NCBI RefSeq assembly: GCF_006337085.1
Contig: NZ_CP040882.1
Location: 620,001 to 684,000 of the forward strand
Origin: Sutterella faecalis
GTDB taxonomy: Bacteria > Pseudomonadota > Gammaproteobacteria > Burkholderiales > Burkholderiaceae_F
Reading direction: 5' to 3'
DNA: 64,000 nucleotides
The number at the start of each line of letters is the position of its first letter. The stretch's first letter is position 1. Positions 25,005-33,725 of this stretch are shown piece after piece. The notes under the pieces are model-generated. The model saw only the letters and a program-made list of their open reading frames with translations. It was not told the DNA's origin and made no database searches. The position numbers and the translations under genes are program-made.

Positions 25005-26807
25005 TTACTTGAGATCCTTGGCGGCCGTTTCCGCAGCGACAACGCCCGAGACGATTGCCCAGGAGTTCATCATCGCGGTCATGGAGTCTGCGCCATTGGC
25101 GCCGCCCACAACGCAGCCCGCACCATAGAGGCCCGGGATGGGGTTGCCCGCCTTGTCGAGAATCCGCATGCCGCCGTCGGCCTTGAGGCCGCCCAAGGTC
25201 GTCTGGTAGCGGACCTTCTGCTCAACAATGTGATAAGGACCTTCGCCGAGGCCGCCCGTGATGCGGCGGTTGAAGTCCTTGTCGGCACCAGCCTTCACCA
25301 TGTCGTTCCAATGCGCGACCTGAGCCGCAAGGCCCTTGGGGTCAATGCCCATCGTCTTCGCGGCATCCTCGAGGTTCTTCGAAACCGCCATCACCGGACG
25401 GCCGTTGTTGACGATCTTCGTCCATTGATCGAGCGAAGCGGCATCGGGAACAAGCTTGTCTTCAAGCGACTTCGCGACGTACTGCTTCCAGGCGGCCGCA
25501 TCCATCACGATGTAGGCGATCGACCCCGGCTGCTCGATGGTCTTGTCCGTGAGGACGCCGAGGCCTGCGTTTTCATCCACGAAGCGCTTGCCGTCGCGGT
25601 TGACGTAGATCGCGCCCGACTTCTTCATCGTATCGGTCGAGGAAGCGGTTGCAGCAAGGCCGTGGTGCGGACGCGTTTCAACGCCCTGCGGGTACATCTT
25701 CACGAGGTCAAGGTTGATCGTGCCGGCGCCGATCTTCGTCGCCATCTTGAAGCCGTCACCCGTTTCGCCGTCAACGCCGTAGAAGAGGTAGTTCTTCATC
25801 TTCGGGGGCAGCATCGACTGGTCGGCGCCGTAGCCGCCCGAAGCGAGAATCACCGCCTTCGACGTGAGTTCAACCGTGTTCCCGGCGGCATCCGTCGCCT
25901 TCACGCCGATCACGCGGCCCGACGGGTCGCGAATGAATTCCTGCGCGCGGGTTTCGAGCATGAGCTTCCCGCCCATGCCGAGGAACTTGTCCTTCATCAG
26001 GTGGAGGAAGTTGACCGAACGGCCCTTGACGCCGAGCTGGCGGTTCGCGGAATGGTCCGGATACTGCGTGGCGGCAGGACCATACGGAATCTTCATGTCG
26101 TAGATGAGCCAGTCGACAACGCCGCCCACCTTTTCGGTCACCATCTTGACGAGGACCGGGTCGTTTCTGTCCTTGCCGACGCGGAAGATGTCCTTGTAGG
26201 CGAGTTCAGGCGAATCCTTCGTCTCATGCATCACGTCGCGCTGGTATTTCGAACCCGTCGCGATGAGCGTGCCGGCATTGAGAACCGTGGCGCCGCCGAT
26301 GGTCGGCATCTTTTCGATGAGGATCACCTTCTTGCCGAGGGTCTCGGCCTTAACGGCAGCGGAAATGCCCGAGCCGCCGGCACCCACCACGACGATGTCG
26401 GCATTTTCCTTAATGACCTTCTTGGCGGTCTTCTTGGGCACAACGGCCGCGGCAAACTGCGCCGGGTCGCCGCCCGCAGCGCGGATGGCGTTTGCAACAG
26501 CGCCCTTGATGCCGTTCGACGTCATCGTGGCGCCCGTCACGGCATCAACACCCGTCGACTGAGCCTGAACGATTTCGCCGGGAATGCGCGCAAGCGCCGC
26601 GTCCGAAATGCCGGCGGTTTCCGAATGCTTCACGACCTTCACGTCGGCAATATGACCGCTCTTAACGGTCATTTCGACGACCACGGCGCCGTTTCTGCCC
26701 TGGCCTTCGCCCTTCCAGGTGCCGTCCTTCAGGGCAGCAGCGGATGCGGAGGCGGCAAGCACGCCGCCGAGGGCGAGCGCGATGCCGAGTTTGGCGAATT
26801 TCTGCAT
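25005..26807 (-). CDS. Sec-exported FMN/FAD flavocytochrome-type reductase
   Basis: A 600-residue periplasmic flavoprotein of the fumarate/urocanate reductase family. The start at 26807 has AAGGAGA six bases upstream; the frame itself runs to 26900. A Sec signal peptide (MQKFAKLGIALALGGVLAAS) precedes an FMN-binding domain with VTGATMTS, the covalent FMN site type, and an FAD domain beginning VVVGAGGSGISAA and closing GADSMTAMMNSWAIVSG. RHH-like segment RPHHGLAAT lies in the substrate domain. Haem motifs are absent. It differs from the reductase at 5552-7513 in export route (Sec, not Tat) and in sequence, so a different acceptor is likely. It is convergent with ASST. Confidence 0.9.
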   Translation of the reverse strand: MQKFAKLGIALALGGVLAASASAAALKDGTWKGEGQGRNGAVVVEMTVKSGHIADVKVVKHSETAGISDAALARIPGEIVQAQSTGVDAVTGATMTSNGIKGAVANAIRAAGGDPAQFAAAVVPKKTAKKVIKENADIVVVGAGGSGISAAVKAETLGKKVILIEKMPTIGGATVLNAGTLIATGSKYQRDVMHETKDSPELAYKDIFRVGKDRNDPVLVKMVTEKVGGVVDWLIYDMKIPYGPAATQYPDHSANRQLGVKGRSVNFLHLMKDKFLGMGGKLMLETRAQEFIRDPSGRVIGVKATDAAGNTVELTSKAVILASGGYGADQSMLPPKMKNYLFYGVDGETGDGFKMATKIGAGTINLDLVKMYPQGVETRPHHGLAATASSTDTMKKSGAIYVNRDGKRFVDENAGLGVLTDKTIEQPGSIAYIVMDAAAWKQYVAKSLEDKLVPDAASLDQWTKIVNNGRPVMAVSKNLEDAAKTMGIDPKGLAAQVAHWNDMVKAGADKDFNRRITGGLGEGPYHIVEQKVRYQTTLGGLKADGGMRILDKAGNPIPGLYGAGCVVGGANGADSMTAMMNSWAIVSGVVAAETAAKDLK

Positions 26808-27124
26808 ATTTCTCTCCTTATGCATGAGTATTTGCAGGCGGGCGTCGGGGTGTCTTTTTCCCCGCAGTCGCTGCGAATGCCCTTTGATTGTGAAATGCAC
26901 GATAGCCCTTTGTGATTACCTCTGACAAGATGCGCTTTTGCTTTAAACCAAGTGTTTACATGCAAGGGTTTACGCGCACAACGATGCAGATCAAAAGAGA
27001 AACGCCTTGTCATCGTTTTGTCATATTTTCTTAGTCCCGCTGTCATGCGGCATCCCGACAATCCGCGCTGTCCTTGAAATCCTTTCTCTCAAAACAAAAC
27101 CTCCCTGAGCGAGGTCAGCAACCT
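26808..27124. other. Divergent promoter region, flavin reductase and PiT transporter
   Basis: A 317-bp gap. On the minus strand TTGTCA near 26925 with CTATCG 17 bp further could be the reductase promoter. On the plus side lies the Pho box listed at 27007-27046. A GAGG lies ten bases before the transporter start. No gene is seen. Confidence 0.4.
27007..27046 (+). promoter_or_regulatory. Pho box (PhoB site) upstream of phosphate transporter
   Basis: Two direct repeats TTGTCAT at 27007-27013 and 27018-27024 are exactly 11 bp apart, and a third, CTGTCAT, at 27040-27046 is 22 bp further, i.e. two helical turns on. This is the layout of PhoB boxes, which use 11-bp-spaced TGTCA half sites. The site ends about 80 bp before the PiT start. 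Confidence 0.75.
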
Positions 27125-29347
27125 ATGGACAGCTACTATCTCGTGATGCTCGCCTTCCTCGGCGTCATCGCAATCATCGACCTCTTCGTCGGCGTCTCGA
27201 ACGATGCCGTGAACTTTCTTAATTCCGCGCTCGGCTGCCGGATTGCCAAATTCCGCACGACGATGTGGGTGGCGACGGCAGGCGTGCTTTTGGGCGCCAC
27301 CTTTTCGTCCGGCATGATGGAGATTGCGCGCTCGGGCGTCTTCAATCCGCAGATGTTCAGCTTTGCGGAAATCATGGTGATCTTCTTCGCCGTCATGGTG
27401 GCGGACGTGATTCTGCTTGACGCCTTCAATACGCTCGGGCTTCCCACGTCGACCACCGTTTCGATCGTCTTTGAGCTCCTCGGTTCCGCAATCGCCGCGG
27501 CCTGCTTCAAGCTCGTCGCCGACGGGGCGTCCCTCACCGAAGTCGCCGACTACATCAACAACTCCAAGGCGCTCACGATCATCTCGGGCATTCTGGTCTC
27601 CGTGGTGGTCGCCTTCGTTTCGGGCGCCGTCATTCAGTACATTGCCCGCCTGATCTTCTCCTTCCGATTTGAAGGCGCCTACCGCAAGGTGGGCGGGGTC
27701 TACGCGGGCCTTGCGATCACGGCGATCATCTACTTCCTCGTCATGAAGGGCGCGAAGGGCGCTTCCTTCATGCGACCCGAATGGATCGACTGGATCAACG
27801 CCAATACGACCGTCATCCTCGCGACCCTCTTCATCGGGCTCACGATTGTCTTCCAGGCGTTCATCAGCCTCTTCAACATCAACGTCTTCAAAATCATCAT
27901 TCTTGCGGGCACCTTTTCGCTCGCCTTCGCTTTTGCCGGGAACGACCTCGTGAACTTCGTGGGCGTCCCGCTTGCCGCCTACGATGCCTACCGCGAATGG
28001 GCGGCCTCGGGCGTTTCCGACGGCGCCTTCATGATGGGCGGGCTCCTGAAGCCCTCCACTGCTCCGACGGCCTTCCTCCTCTTCTCGGGCCTCGTGATGG
28101 TGCTCACCCTCTGGTTCTCGAAGAAGGCGCACCGCGTCATTCAGACCTCCATCAACCTTTCTTCCGCGCAGTCGGGCGAACAGGAGCAGTTCGGCGCATC
28201 GCTGCCCGGCCGGATGATCGTGCGCGCCTCGATGACGCTCGGAAGCGTCATTCACCAGATCATGCCGGGGACGCTCTCCCGCGCGCTCGCAAGCCGCTTT
28301 GAGCCTGCGCCCGTTGCGGAAGGGACGCAGCCCCTTCCTTTCGACTACGTCCGCGCTTCGATCAACCTCGTCCTCTCGGCGATTCTGATTGCCTCAGCCA
28401 CGTCCCTCAAGCTCCCGCTTTCGACCACCTACGTCACCTTCATGGTCGCGATGGGCTCGTCCTTTGCCGACGGCGCCTGGGACCGCGAAACCGCCGTCTA
28501 CCGCATTTCGGGCGTCCTCACGGTGATTTCGGGCTGGTTCATCACGGCCCTCTGCGCGAGCACGCTCGCCGGCATCGTCGCGACCCTCGTCTTCTTCGGC
28601 GGCGAAATCATGGCGGTGATCCTCGGACTCGCGGCGATTGCGCTTCTCGTACGCTCGAACATCAGGGCGACCCTCTCGGACGACTCGCTCGTCAATCAGA
28701 GCAACGTCCGCTACGATGCCCCGACCATCCGCACCATGATCGATGAGAAGGCGCCGGAAAATCTCCGCCGCTCGATCGAACTCTGCCGCTCGATCCTCGA
28801 CGGCCTCCTCTCCGACCGCGAATCGGCCTTGAGAAGCGCCAAGTCGGATGCCTCGGAATTCTTCGACGACCTCTCGGCCGCCCGCGGCATCTACTACCGC
28901 ATGGCGCTCTCCGACAAGAAGCCCTCTGAAGCCGATTTCGATGCCCGCTACTGCTACTTCCGCGCGTTCACGAACATGCGTGAAGTCGGCCGTTCGCTCC
29001 AGGGCCTCGCGAAGCTCGCCCTCGACCATGTCGCGAACCGACACCGCGTGTATGAGGGGCGCCTCGCCGACGACCTGAGAACGCTCGTAGGCCTCCTTGA
29101 AGCCATGAGCAAATCTGAGAACGGCAATCCCGACATCGCGGTCTTCCACGCGAATGCCCAGAAGGCGCTTCAGGCCATCGACCGCCTCCAGAGCGAGCTC
29201 CTTCGCGCCATTCCGGCCGAAGGCATCTCGATCAGAGGGTCCGAGCTCTACCTCACCTTCCTCCTTTTCGCACGCGAACTCATCAACCACTATGAGATCA
29301 CGGCGATGATCCAGACGAAGGTCAACGCGCTCGCTCAAGAACCCTAA
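27125..29347 (+). CDS. PiT-family inorganic phosphate transporter with C-terminal PhoU-like domain
   Basis: A 740-residue inner-membrane symporter. Both inverted PiT repeats carry signatures: VGVSNDAVNFLNSALG near the start and FAGNDLVNFVGVPLAAYDAY near residue 270; KLPLSTTYVTFMVAMGSS is the second-half TM motif. About ten or more hydrophobic helices occupy the first 540 residues. The C-terminal 190 residues are soluble and helical (APENLRRSIELCRSILDGLL and onward), resembling PhoU-like helices fused to the transporter. The start at 27125 was preferred to the frame start at 27074 because GAGG precedes it and MDSYYLVML begins the first helix. The Pho box upstream predicts induction under phosphate limitation, unusual for PiT transporters, which are often constitutive. 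Confidence 0.9.
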   Translation: MDSYYLVMLAFLGVIAIIDLFVGVSNDAVNFLNSALGCRIAKFRTTMWVATAGVLLGATFSSGMMEIARSGVFNPQMFSFAEIMVIFFAVMVADVILLDAFNTLGLPTSTTVSIVFELLGSAIAAACFKLVADGASLTEVADYINNSKALTIISGILVSVVVAFVSGAVIQYIARLIFSFRFEGAYRKVGGVYAGLAITAIIYFLVMKGAKGASFMRPEWIDWINANTTVILATLFIGLTIVFQAFISLFNINVFKIIILAGTFSLAFAFAGNDLVNFVGVPLAAYDAYREWAASGVSDGAFMMGGLLKPSTAPTAFLLFSGLVMVLTLWFSKKAHRVIQTSINLSSAQSGEQEQFGASLPGRMIVRASMTLGSVIHQIMPGTLSRALASRFEPAPVAEGTQPLPFDYVRASINLVLSAILIASATSLKLPLSTTYVTFMVAMGSSFADGAWDRETAVYRISGVLTVISGWFITALCASTLAGIVATLVFFGGEIMAVILGLAAIALLVRSNIRATLSDDSLVNQSNVRYDAPTIRTMIDEKAPENLRRSIELCRSILDGLLSDRESALRSAKSDASEFFDDLSAARGIYYRMALSDKKPSEADFDARYCYFRAFTNMREVGRSLQGLAKLALDHVANRHRVYEGRLADDLRTLVGLLEAMSKSENGNPDIAVFHANAQKALQAIDRLQSELLRAIPAEGISIRGSELYLTFLLFARELINHYEITAMIQTKVNALAQEP

Positions 29348-29383
29348 ATACCTCGCAAGCGGCCCATAAACCGCTCTCACCTC

Positions 29384-29418
29384 CGGCCGGCGTTGATTTC
29401 AAAACGCCGGCCTTTTTT
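29384..29418 (+). terminator. PiT transporter terminator
   Basis: Stem ggccggcgtt / aacgccggcc followed by TTTTTT. Confidence 0.9.
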
Positions 29419-29435
29419 ACATTCGGCTCCCGATG

Positions 29436-29503
29436 ATAGGCTTTGGCCTATGGTTTTTATAGATAACTAAGTATTTGACTTATATAGAAACTATTCATAA
29501 ACT
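29436..29503 (+). promoter_or_regulatory. ttdAB promoter with upstream palindrome
   Basis: A perfect 6-bp palindrome ATAGGC-TTTG-GCCTAT (29436-29451) lies 24 bp before TTGACT (29475-29480), which is 17 bp from TAAACT (29498-29503). This gives a plausible sigma-70 promoter with an activator site at the usual LysR-type distance. Confidence 0.45.
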
Positions 29504-29580
29504 TTCAGTCATCAGGAGGAGGAGCGATGAAAACGCATCCCCTCAGACCCCTCAAAACAACCAGAAAGGAGAACACCGCC

Positions 29581-30480
29581 ATGGCTGAAGAGCTCCTCAG
29601 AGACCGATTCACGGATCTGATGGCGAAGTTCACGGCGTACTTCGGCAAGCACCTGCCCGACGACGTCATGAAGAGCCTCACGGAAATGCGTGCCGAACAG
29701 ACGACCGACATTGCCAACACCATCTACGACGCCATGTTTACCGATATGGCGCTCGCCAGGAAGAACAACGTTCCGCTCTGCCAGGACACGGGCGTCATTC
29801 AGTTCTTCGTGAAGGTGGGTTCGCGCTTTCCGCTCCTCGGCGAAATGGAAGAGTGCCTGCGCGAAGCGACGAAGCGCGCGACGAAGGATGCGCCCCTGCG
29901 CCACAACGCCGTGCAGATCTTCGACGAAAAGAACACCGGCAACAACACGGGCGTGCGCATTCCATGGATCGACTGGCAGATCGTTCCCGATTCCGACGAA
30001 GCCGAAATCTGCGGCTACATGGCTGGCGGCGGCTGCTCGCTCCCCGGCGCCGCCAAGGTTCTGATGCCGCTCGAAGGCTATGAAGGCGTCGTCAAGTTCG
30101 TCTTCGACATCATGACGGAGCGCGGCATCAACGCCTGCCCGCCGCTTCTTCTCGGCATCGGCATTGCGGGTTCGGCGGAAGTTGCCGCCACGCTCTCGAA
30201 GCGCGCCCTCATGCGTCCGGTCGATTCGCACAACAGCAACCCGACGGGTGCGGAATTCGAAAAGCTCATCAAGGACGGGTTGAATGAGCTCAACCTCGGG
30301 CCGGGCGGCCTCACGGGCAAGGGCACGGTGATGGGCGTCAACGTCGAACAGGCTGCGCGCCATCCCTCCTGCATCGCGGTCGGCGTTTCCACGGGCTGCT
30401 GGGCCCACCGCCGCGCCACCATCCGCGTTCATGCGGACATGTCTTATGAATTTCTTTCGCACAAGGGAGTGACGCTGTGA
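29581..30480 (+). CDS. ttdA: L(+)-tartrate dehydratase subunit alpha
   Basis: A 299-residue subunit of the class I, iron-sulfur-dependent hydro-lyase that turns L(+)-tartrate into oxaloacetate. CQDTGVIQFF, GGGCSLPGAAKVLMP and GCWAHRR carry the three cysteines that ligate the 4Fe-4S cluster. GAGVEIFDEKNTGNN-type segment (NAVQIFDEKNTGNNTG) matches E. coli TtdA closely. The ATG at 29581 has AGGAGA upstream and is preferred to the longer frame from 29527. ttdB starts within the stop region by a 4-bp GTGA overlap, typical of translational coupling. Fumarase class I alpha is the alternative, but the split genes and close match to TtdB favour tartrate dehydratase. Confidence 0.92.
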   Translation: MAEELLRDRFTDLMAKFTAYFGKHLPDDVMKSLTEMRAEQTTDIANTIYDAMFTDMALARKNNVPLCQDTGVIQFFVKVGSRFPLLGEMEECLREATKRATKDAPLRHNAVQIFDEKNTGNNTGVRIPWIDWQIVPDSDEAEICGYMAGGGCSLPGAAKVLMPLEGYEGVVKFVFDIMTERGINACPPLLLGIGIAGSAEVAATLSKRALMRPVDSHNSNPTGAEFEKLIKDGLNELNLGPGGLTGKGTVMGVNVEQAARHPSCIAVGVSTGCWAHRRATIRVHADMSYEFLSHKGVTL

Positions 30481-31094
30481 GCACCAAGACGCTGACCACC
30501 CCGATCAAGGATGAAGACCTCGAAGACATCAAGATCGGCGACATCCTCTACCTCGACGGCTATCTGATCACAGCCCGCGACCAGGCGCATCACCGCCTCG
30601 TGAAGCTCGGCCGCAAGCTCCCCGTGGATCTGAAGGGCAAAGCCATCTTCCACGCCGGTCCGATCATGGTTCCGACGAAGGAAGCCAAGAGCGGCTGGAA
30701 AGTCGTTTCAATCGGTCCCACAACCTCGATGCGCATGGAAATCTTCGAAAAGGAATTCCTCGCCGAAACCGGCGTGAAGCTCATTGTCGGCAAGGGCGGC
30801 ATGGGTCCCAATACGACGGCGGGCTGCCAGGAATCGAAGGCCATTCACTGCGTCTTCCCGGGCGGCTGCGCCGTGGTTGCCGCGGAATGCGTTGAAGAGG
30901 TCGAGGACGTCCAGTGGCCCGAACTCGGCATGCCCGAATCCATGTGGGTCATGCGCGTGAAGCACTTCGGTCCCCTCATCTGCTCGATCGATACGCACGG
31001 CAACAACCTGTTCGAAAAGAACAAGGCCGTCTTCAACGAGCGCAAGGGCCCGATCGTCGAACGCATCAGCGCGCTCGTCGACTATCAAAAGTAA
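30477..31094 (+). CDS. ttdB: L(+)-tartrate dehydratase subunit beta
   Basis: A 205-residue beta subunit with a GTG start overlapping ttdA by four bases. Segments such as LTTPIKDEDL, GKAIFHAGPI, GPTTSMRME, GVKLIVGKGGMGP, ELGMPESMWVMRVK and GPLICSIDTHGNNL are near-identical to E. coli TtdB, so the assignment is firm. With TtdA it makes oxaloacetate from tartrate, which an anaerobe can reduce through malate and fumarate to succinate. No TtdT-like antiporter is adjacent. A terminator follows at 31127-31164. Confidence 0.95.
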   Translation: MSTKTLTTPIKDEDLEDIKIGDILYLDGYLITARDQAHHRLVKLGRKLPVDLKGKAIFHAGPIMVPTKEAKSGWKVVSIGPTTSMRMEIFEKEFLAETGVKLIVGKGGMGPNTTAGCQESKAIHCVFPGGCAVVAAECVEEVEDVQWPELGMPESMWVMRVKHFGPLICSIDTHGNNLFEKNKAVFNERKGPIVERISALVDYQK

Positions 31095-31126
31095 TCGTTT
31101 TCCGCAGTCTTGATTCTTTCCTATTC

Positions 31127-31164
31127 AAAGCCGGCCGCTCTATTTCGGGAGCGCCGGCTTTTTT
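31127..31164. terminator. Terminator between ttdB and LysR gene
   Basis: Stem aagccgg-c-cgctc / gagcg-ccggctt followed by TTTTTTC, located between convergent genes. Confidence 0.85.
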
Positions 31165-31193
31165 CTCATGCGCTGCAGGATTGACGGAAAGCA

Positions 31194-32126
31194 TCAGCCG
31201 CGCTCAAACCGCTCTTTGGCGACTTCGCGCATCACATCAATCAGCGCACGCGCCGCTTTAGAGAGATATTGATCGCTGCGGTAGGCCGCAATCACCGTCC
31301 GGGGCGGGACTTCGGGCGAAATGCGGAAGCACCTCAGCGCATCCGTCACGCGCGACCGCCGGGCAAGCGTTTCCGTCGTGAGCGTAATGCCGAGCCCGGC
31401 GCTTGCGAGCGCGAGCGCCGCAATCATGGATTCGCTCTCGAGCACCACTCTCGGCACTGCATTCGTGCGTTCGCAGAGCTCATGAAAGAACCGGTTCATC
31501 TTCTGCCCCTTCTTGATCACGATGAAAGGTTCGCGGTCCATCTCGAAAAAATCGAGCATCGGATATTCATCTCGTCCCGTTGAAGGGTGCTTCCTGGCAA
31601 TGGGATGATTCGGGCTCATGGCAAGAAGAAGCGTCTCCTTGTAGAGCTCCGTCATTTCGAGCCCAGCCGGATGGTAGAGGGGCGCAATGACGAGGGAAAA
31701 ATCCGTCGCCCCCGAGAGCGCGAATTCCTCGAGCTCCTTCGTGCGCCCTTCCATTACGGAAATTTCAATGTTGGGAAAACGCTTTCTGAAAACCGGGAGC
31801 ACCTCAGTGAGGAAAAAAGTTTCCCGGTAGTCGGTGGCGCCGATTGAGACATGTCCCCGCACGCCTTCATGAATGTCCGCCATCTGCTTGGCGCAGGTCT
31901 CCCGAAGCTGCTCGATCTGTCTTTCCGTTTTGAGGAAGAGTTCGCCCGCCGGCGTCAGACGCAGAGGCTTCGCCGCGCGGTCGATGAGCGTGGTGCCGGC
32001 TTCCGTCTCGAGCCGCAGCAGAAACTGCGAAAGCGAGGGCTGCGAAATGTCGAGCGTCTGAGCGGCCTTCGAAAAGCTCCCTTCCGTGAGAAGTGCGGTG
32101 AGATAGCGGCAGGTATTGGCAGACAT
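31194..32126 (-). CDS. LysR-family transcriptional regulator
   Basis: A 310-residue LysR-type regulator if translation starts at ATG 32126, which gives the usual N-terminus MSANTCRYLTALLTEGSFSKAAQTL and HTH SQPSLSQFLLRLE. The open frame extends to 32270, but that part overlaps the small secreted gene and looks non-coding. The effector domain (about 90-300) contains HVSIGATDYRETFFL and LALASAGLGITL. A clear Shine-Dalgarno is missing. It lies convergent to ttdAB and could regulate them, as TtdR does in E. coli, but there the gene is divergent, so the assignment is only a guess. Confidence 0.88.
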   Translation of the reverse strand: MSANTCRYLTALLTEGSFSKAAQTLDISQPSLSQFLLRLETEAGTTLIDRAAKPLRLTPAGELFLKTERQIEQLRETCAKQMADIHEGVRGHVSIGATDYRETFFLTEVLPVFRKRFPNIEISVMEGRTKELEEFALSGATDFSLVIAPLYHPAGLEMTELYKETLLLAMSPNHPIARKHPSTGRDEYPMLDFFEMDREPFIVIKKGQKMNRFFHELCERTNAVPRVVLESESMIAALALASAGLGITLTTETLARRSRVTDALRCFRISPEVPPRTVIAAYRSDQYLSKAARALIDVMREVAKERFERG

Positions 32127-32190
32127 ATCGGGAGAAGTTTGGAATGGAACAGAAGGAGTTGGGAAGACCCGGAACCTGAAGCAGCAGCGC

Positions 32191-32391
32191 CTATTGCTTT
32201 TTCGCCGCCTTCCGTTTGGCCTGCCGTTCCTTCCGCGCCTGTCGGCGCTGCGAAGCGGTTGATACCGCATCGACCTTCTTTTTCGTCTGAACCTCCTCTT
32301 TTTTCTCCTTCTCTCTCGTCTCTGCCTGCACAGGCACAGAAATGACGAAGAGCGAGAGGACTATGGGCAGAGCCTGGCGTCGAGAGTACAT
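32191..32391 (-). CDS. Small secreted Lys/Arg-rich protein, 66 aa
   Basis: MYSRRQALPIVLSLFVISVP followed by VQAETR looks like a signal peptide with cleavage after QA. The mature part of about 43 residues is almost entirely Lys, Arg, Glu, Gln and Ala, ending KRKAAKKQ. Such composition fits a nucleic-acid- or membrane-associated peptide but matches no family. It lacks a good Shine-Dalgarno and lies 64 bp upstream of the LysR start on the same strand. Its start region overlaps nothing else. Moderate confidence that it is real. Confidence 0.45.
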   Translation of the reverse strand: MYSRRQALPIVLSLFVISVPVQAETREKEKKEEVQTKKKVDAVSTASQRRQARKERQAKRKAAKKQ

Positions 32392-32463
32392 CGGGAATCC
32401 AGAGTGCTTGAAGCGGGAGCGGGAGGTCCGGTGCTCTCCGTATGGAGAGGTCGCCGATTGAGA

Positions 32464-32506
32464 GAAGCTCCCGCCCGGGCGCGCCGAACGGGAGCTTCTT
32501 TATTTT
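32464..32506. terminator. Bidirectional terminator downstream of first YjiG-like gene
   Basis: Perfect stem gaagctcccg / cgggagcttc with a 15-base loop, followed on plus by TTTATTTTC and on minus by TCTCTC; it lies about 60 bp past the YjiG-like stop. Confidence 0.7.
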
Positions 32507-32566
32507 CGCATATAGATCCGTCTGCGCTCACAAAAATGAACGCCGACGGCTCAAGTCCGCGCTCAT

Positions 32567-33058
32567 TTAGAGGAAGACAATGCGCATGAGGATCATGCCG
32601 AGGAAGGCCATGAGGACGGAATTGAGCATCAGCACCGGCCAGTACTTCTTCGGCACATCGGCGACGCCGAGGAGACGCCCCATGTACTGAATCTGCGAAG
32701 CCATCAGAATGAAGGCCGGCGCAAGAATCGTGATGTCATGCGGCTGGAGCGTGCCGTGGGACGCGAGGCTCGCCGCAACGCCGACGCCGGCGCCGCAGGA
32801 AAGCCACGTGGCGAGAAGCACCGTGATCGCTTCGCCCGGAAGCCCGAAGAGACCCATGAGGCCCCCGCAGGTTTCGCCGAGGAAATCCATCACGCCGAAG
32901 AGGCGCAGGATCTGCGTGAGGACGAAGGCCATCAGCACATTGGGCAGCAGGCTGTAAAGAACAATGTTCAAGCCCTTCCTGACACCAGCGATGAAGATGT
33001 CGAAAGGATTCTGAGAGGCCGGCTTGCTTGCGGCTTCATTCTTCTCATTAGCGGTCAT
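32567..33058 (-). CDS. YjiG-family inner-membrane protein, copy 1
   Basis: A 163-residue membrane protein of the nucleoside-recognition (Gate) domain type related to E. coli YjiG. Hydrophobic helices include LYSLLPNVLMAFVLTQIL and ITILAPAFILMASQIQYMG; GLPGEAITVLLATWLSCGAGVGVA is the Gate-like segment. It overlaps the stop of the YjiH-like gene by 11 bp, so the two are translated together and probably form one complex. The E. coli pair is linked to isoaspartyl dipeptidase, which has suggested a peptide-transport role; no such gene is adjacent here. Function remains unknown. Confidence 0.82.
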   Translation of the reverse strand: MTANEKNEAASKPASQNPFDIFIAGVRKGLNIVLYSLLPNVLMAFVLTQILRLFGVMDFLGETCGGLMGLFGLPGEAITVLLATWLSCGAGVGVAASLASHGTLQPHDITILAPAFILMASQIQYMGRLLGVADVPKKYWPVLMLNSVLMAFLGMILMRIVFL

Positions 33059-33725
33059 TTTCGAAATCCTTGCGGTAAATCGTCGAGAGAACGGTGCGGA
33101 TCAGAGCGCCGCCAACAAACTTCAGCACGAGAATGATGACCATCGGTCCCCACACAGGGCAGAGGAAGAGCGAGAAAAGCGCCGAAACCGTGGTGTAGTA
33201 GTTGCTGATGCAGCCCGCGCCCGCATACTGCCAGGCGCAGATCGTCACGAGGTTCTTCCTCGTGATGCGCTTTTCGTCATAAAGCGCGCGCGTGAGCGCC
33301 GCGCCGCCGTCCGTACTCTGAAGGTCGGTGATGAGCGCAAGGCCCGTATAGCCCGGGACGCCGAGGAGGGGCTTGAGGAGCGGCGTCATCAGAACCTGAG
33401 CCGCACGCAAAGCGCCGTAGTGCGAGAGCACTTCGATGAGGCCCATCGCGAGCATCACGCCCGGGAAGAGCGAAAGCGCAAAGAGGAAGCCGCCGCGGGC
33501 GCTGTCGCCGCCCGTGCCGACGAAGTTGCCGTTGGCGCCGGCAATCGTGCCGTATTTGCCGATGAGCGTAGTGAAGTCGAAGGCACCGAGCCACTTGTAG
33601 GCTTCAGGCATCTTGTAGAAAACGCCCGAGAAGATGACGATGGCGAGCAAAAGCGCGATGTAGGCGCCGATGCCGACCTTTTCATGCTTCGGCGCCGAGG
33701 CCGGGGAAGCTTGAGGATCAGTCAT
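33048..33725 (-). CDS. YjiH-family inner-membrane protein, copy 1
   Basis: A 225-residue Gate-domain membrane protein related to E. coli YjiH. The start at 33725 has AGGG six bases upstream. Helices include GIGAYIALLLAIVIFSGVFY, ALSLFPGVMLAMGLIEVL; the segment LPGYTGLALITDLQSTDGGAALTR type (VPGYTGLALITDLQSTDGG) is characteristic and is repeated in copy 2. It is first in a two-gene operon with the YjiG-like gene. A perfect FNR-type palindrome at 33994-34007 may activate it. Confidence 0.82.
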   Translation of the reverse strand: MTDPQASPASAPKHEKVGIGAYIALLLAIVIFSGVFYKMPEAYKWLGAFDFTTLIGKYGTIAGANGNFVGTGGDSARGGFLFALSLFPGVMLAMGLIEVLSHYGALRAAQVLMTPLLKPLLGVPGYTGLALITDLQSTDGGAALTRALYDEKRITRKNLVTICAWQYAGAGCISNYYTTVSALFSLFLCPVWGPMVIILVLKFVGGALIRTVLSTIYRKDFENDR

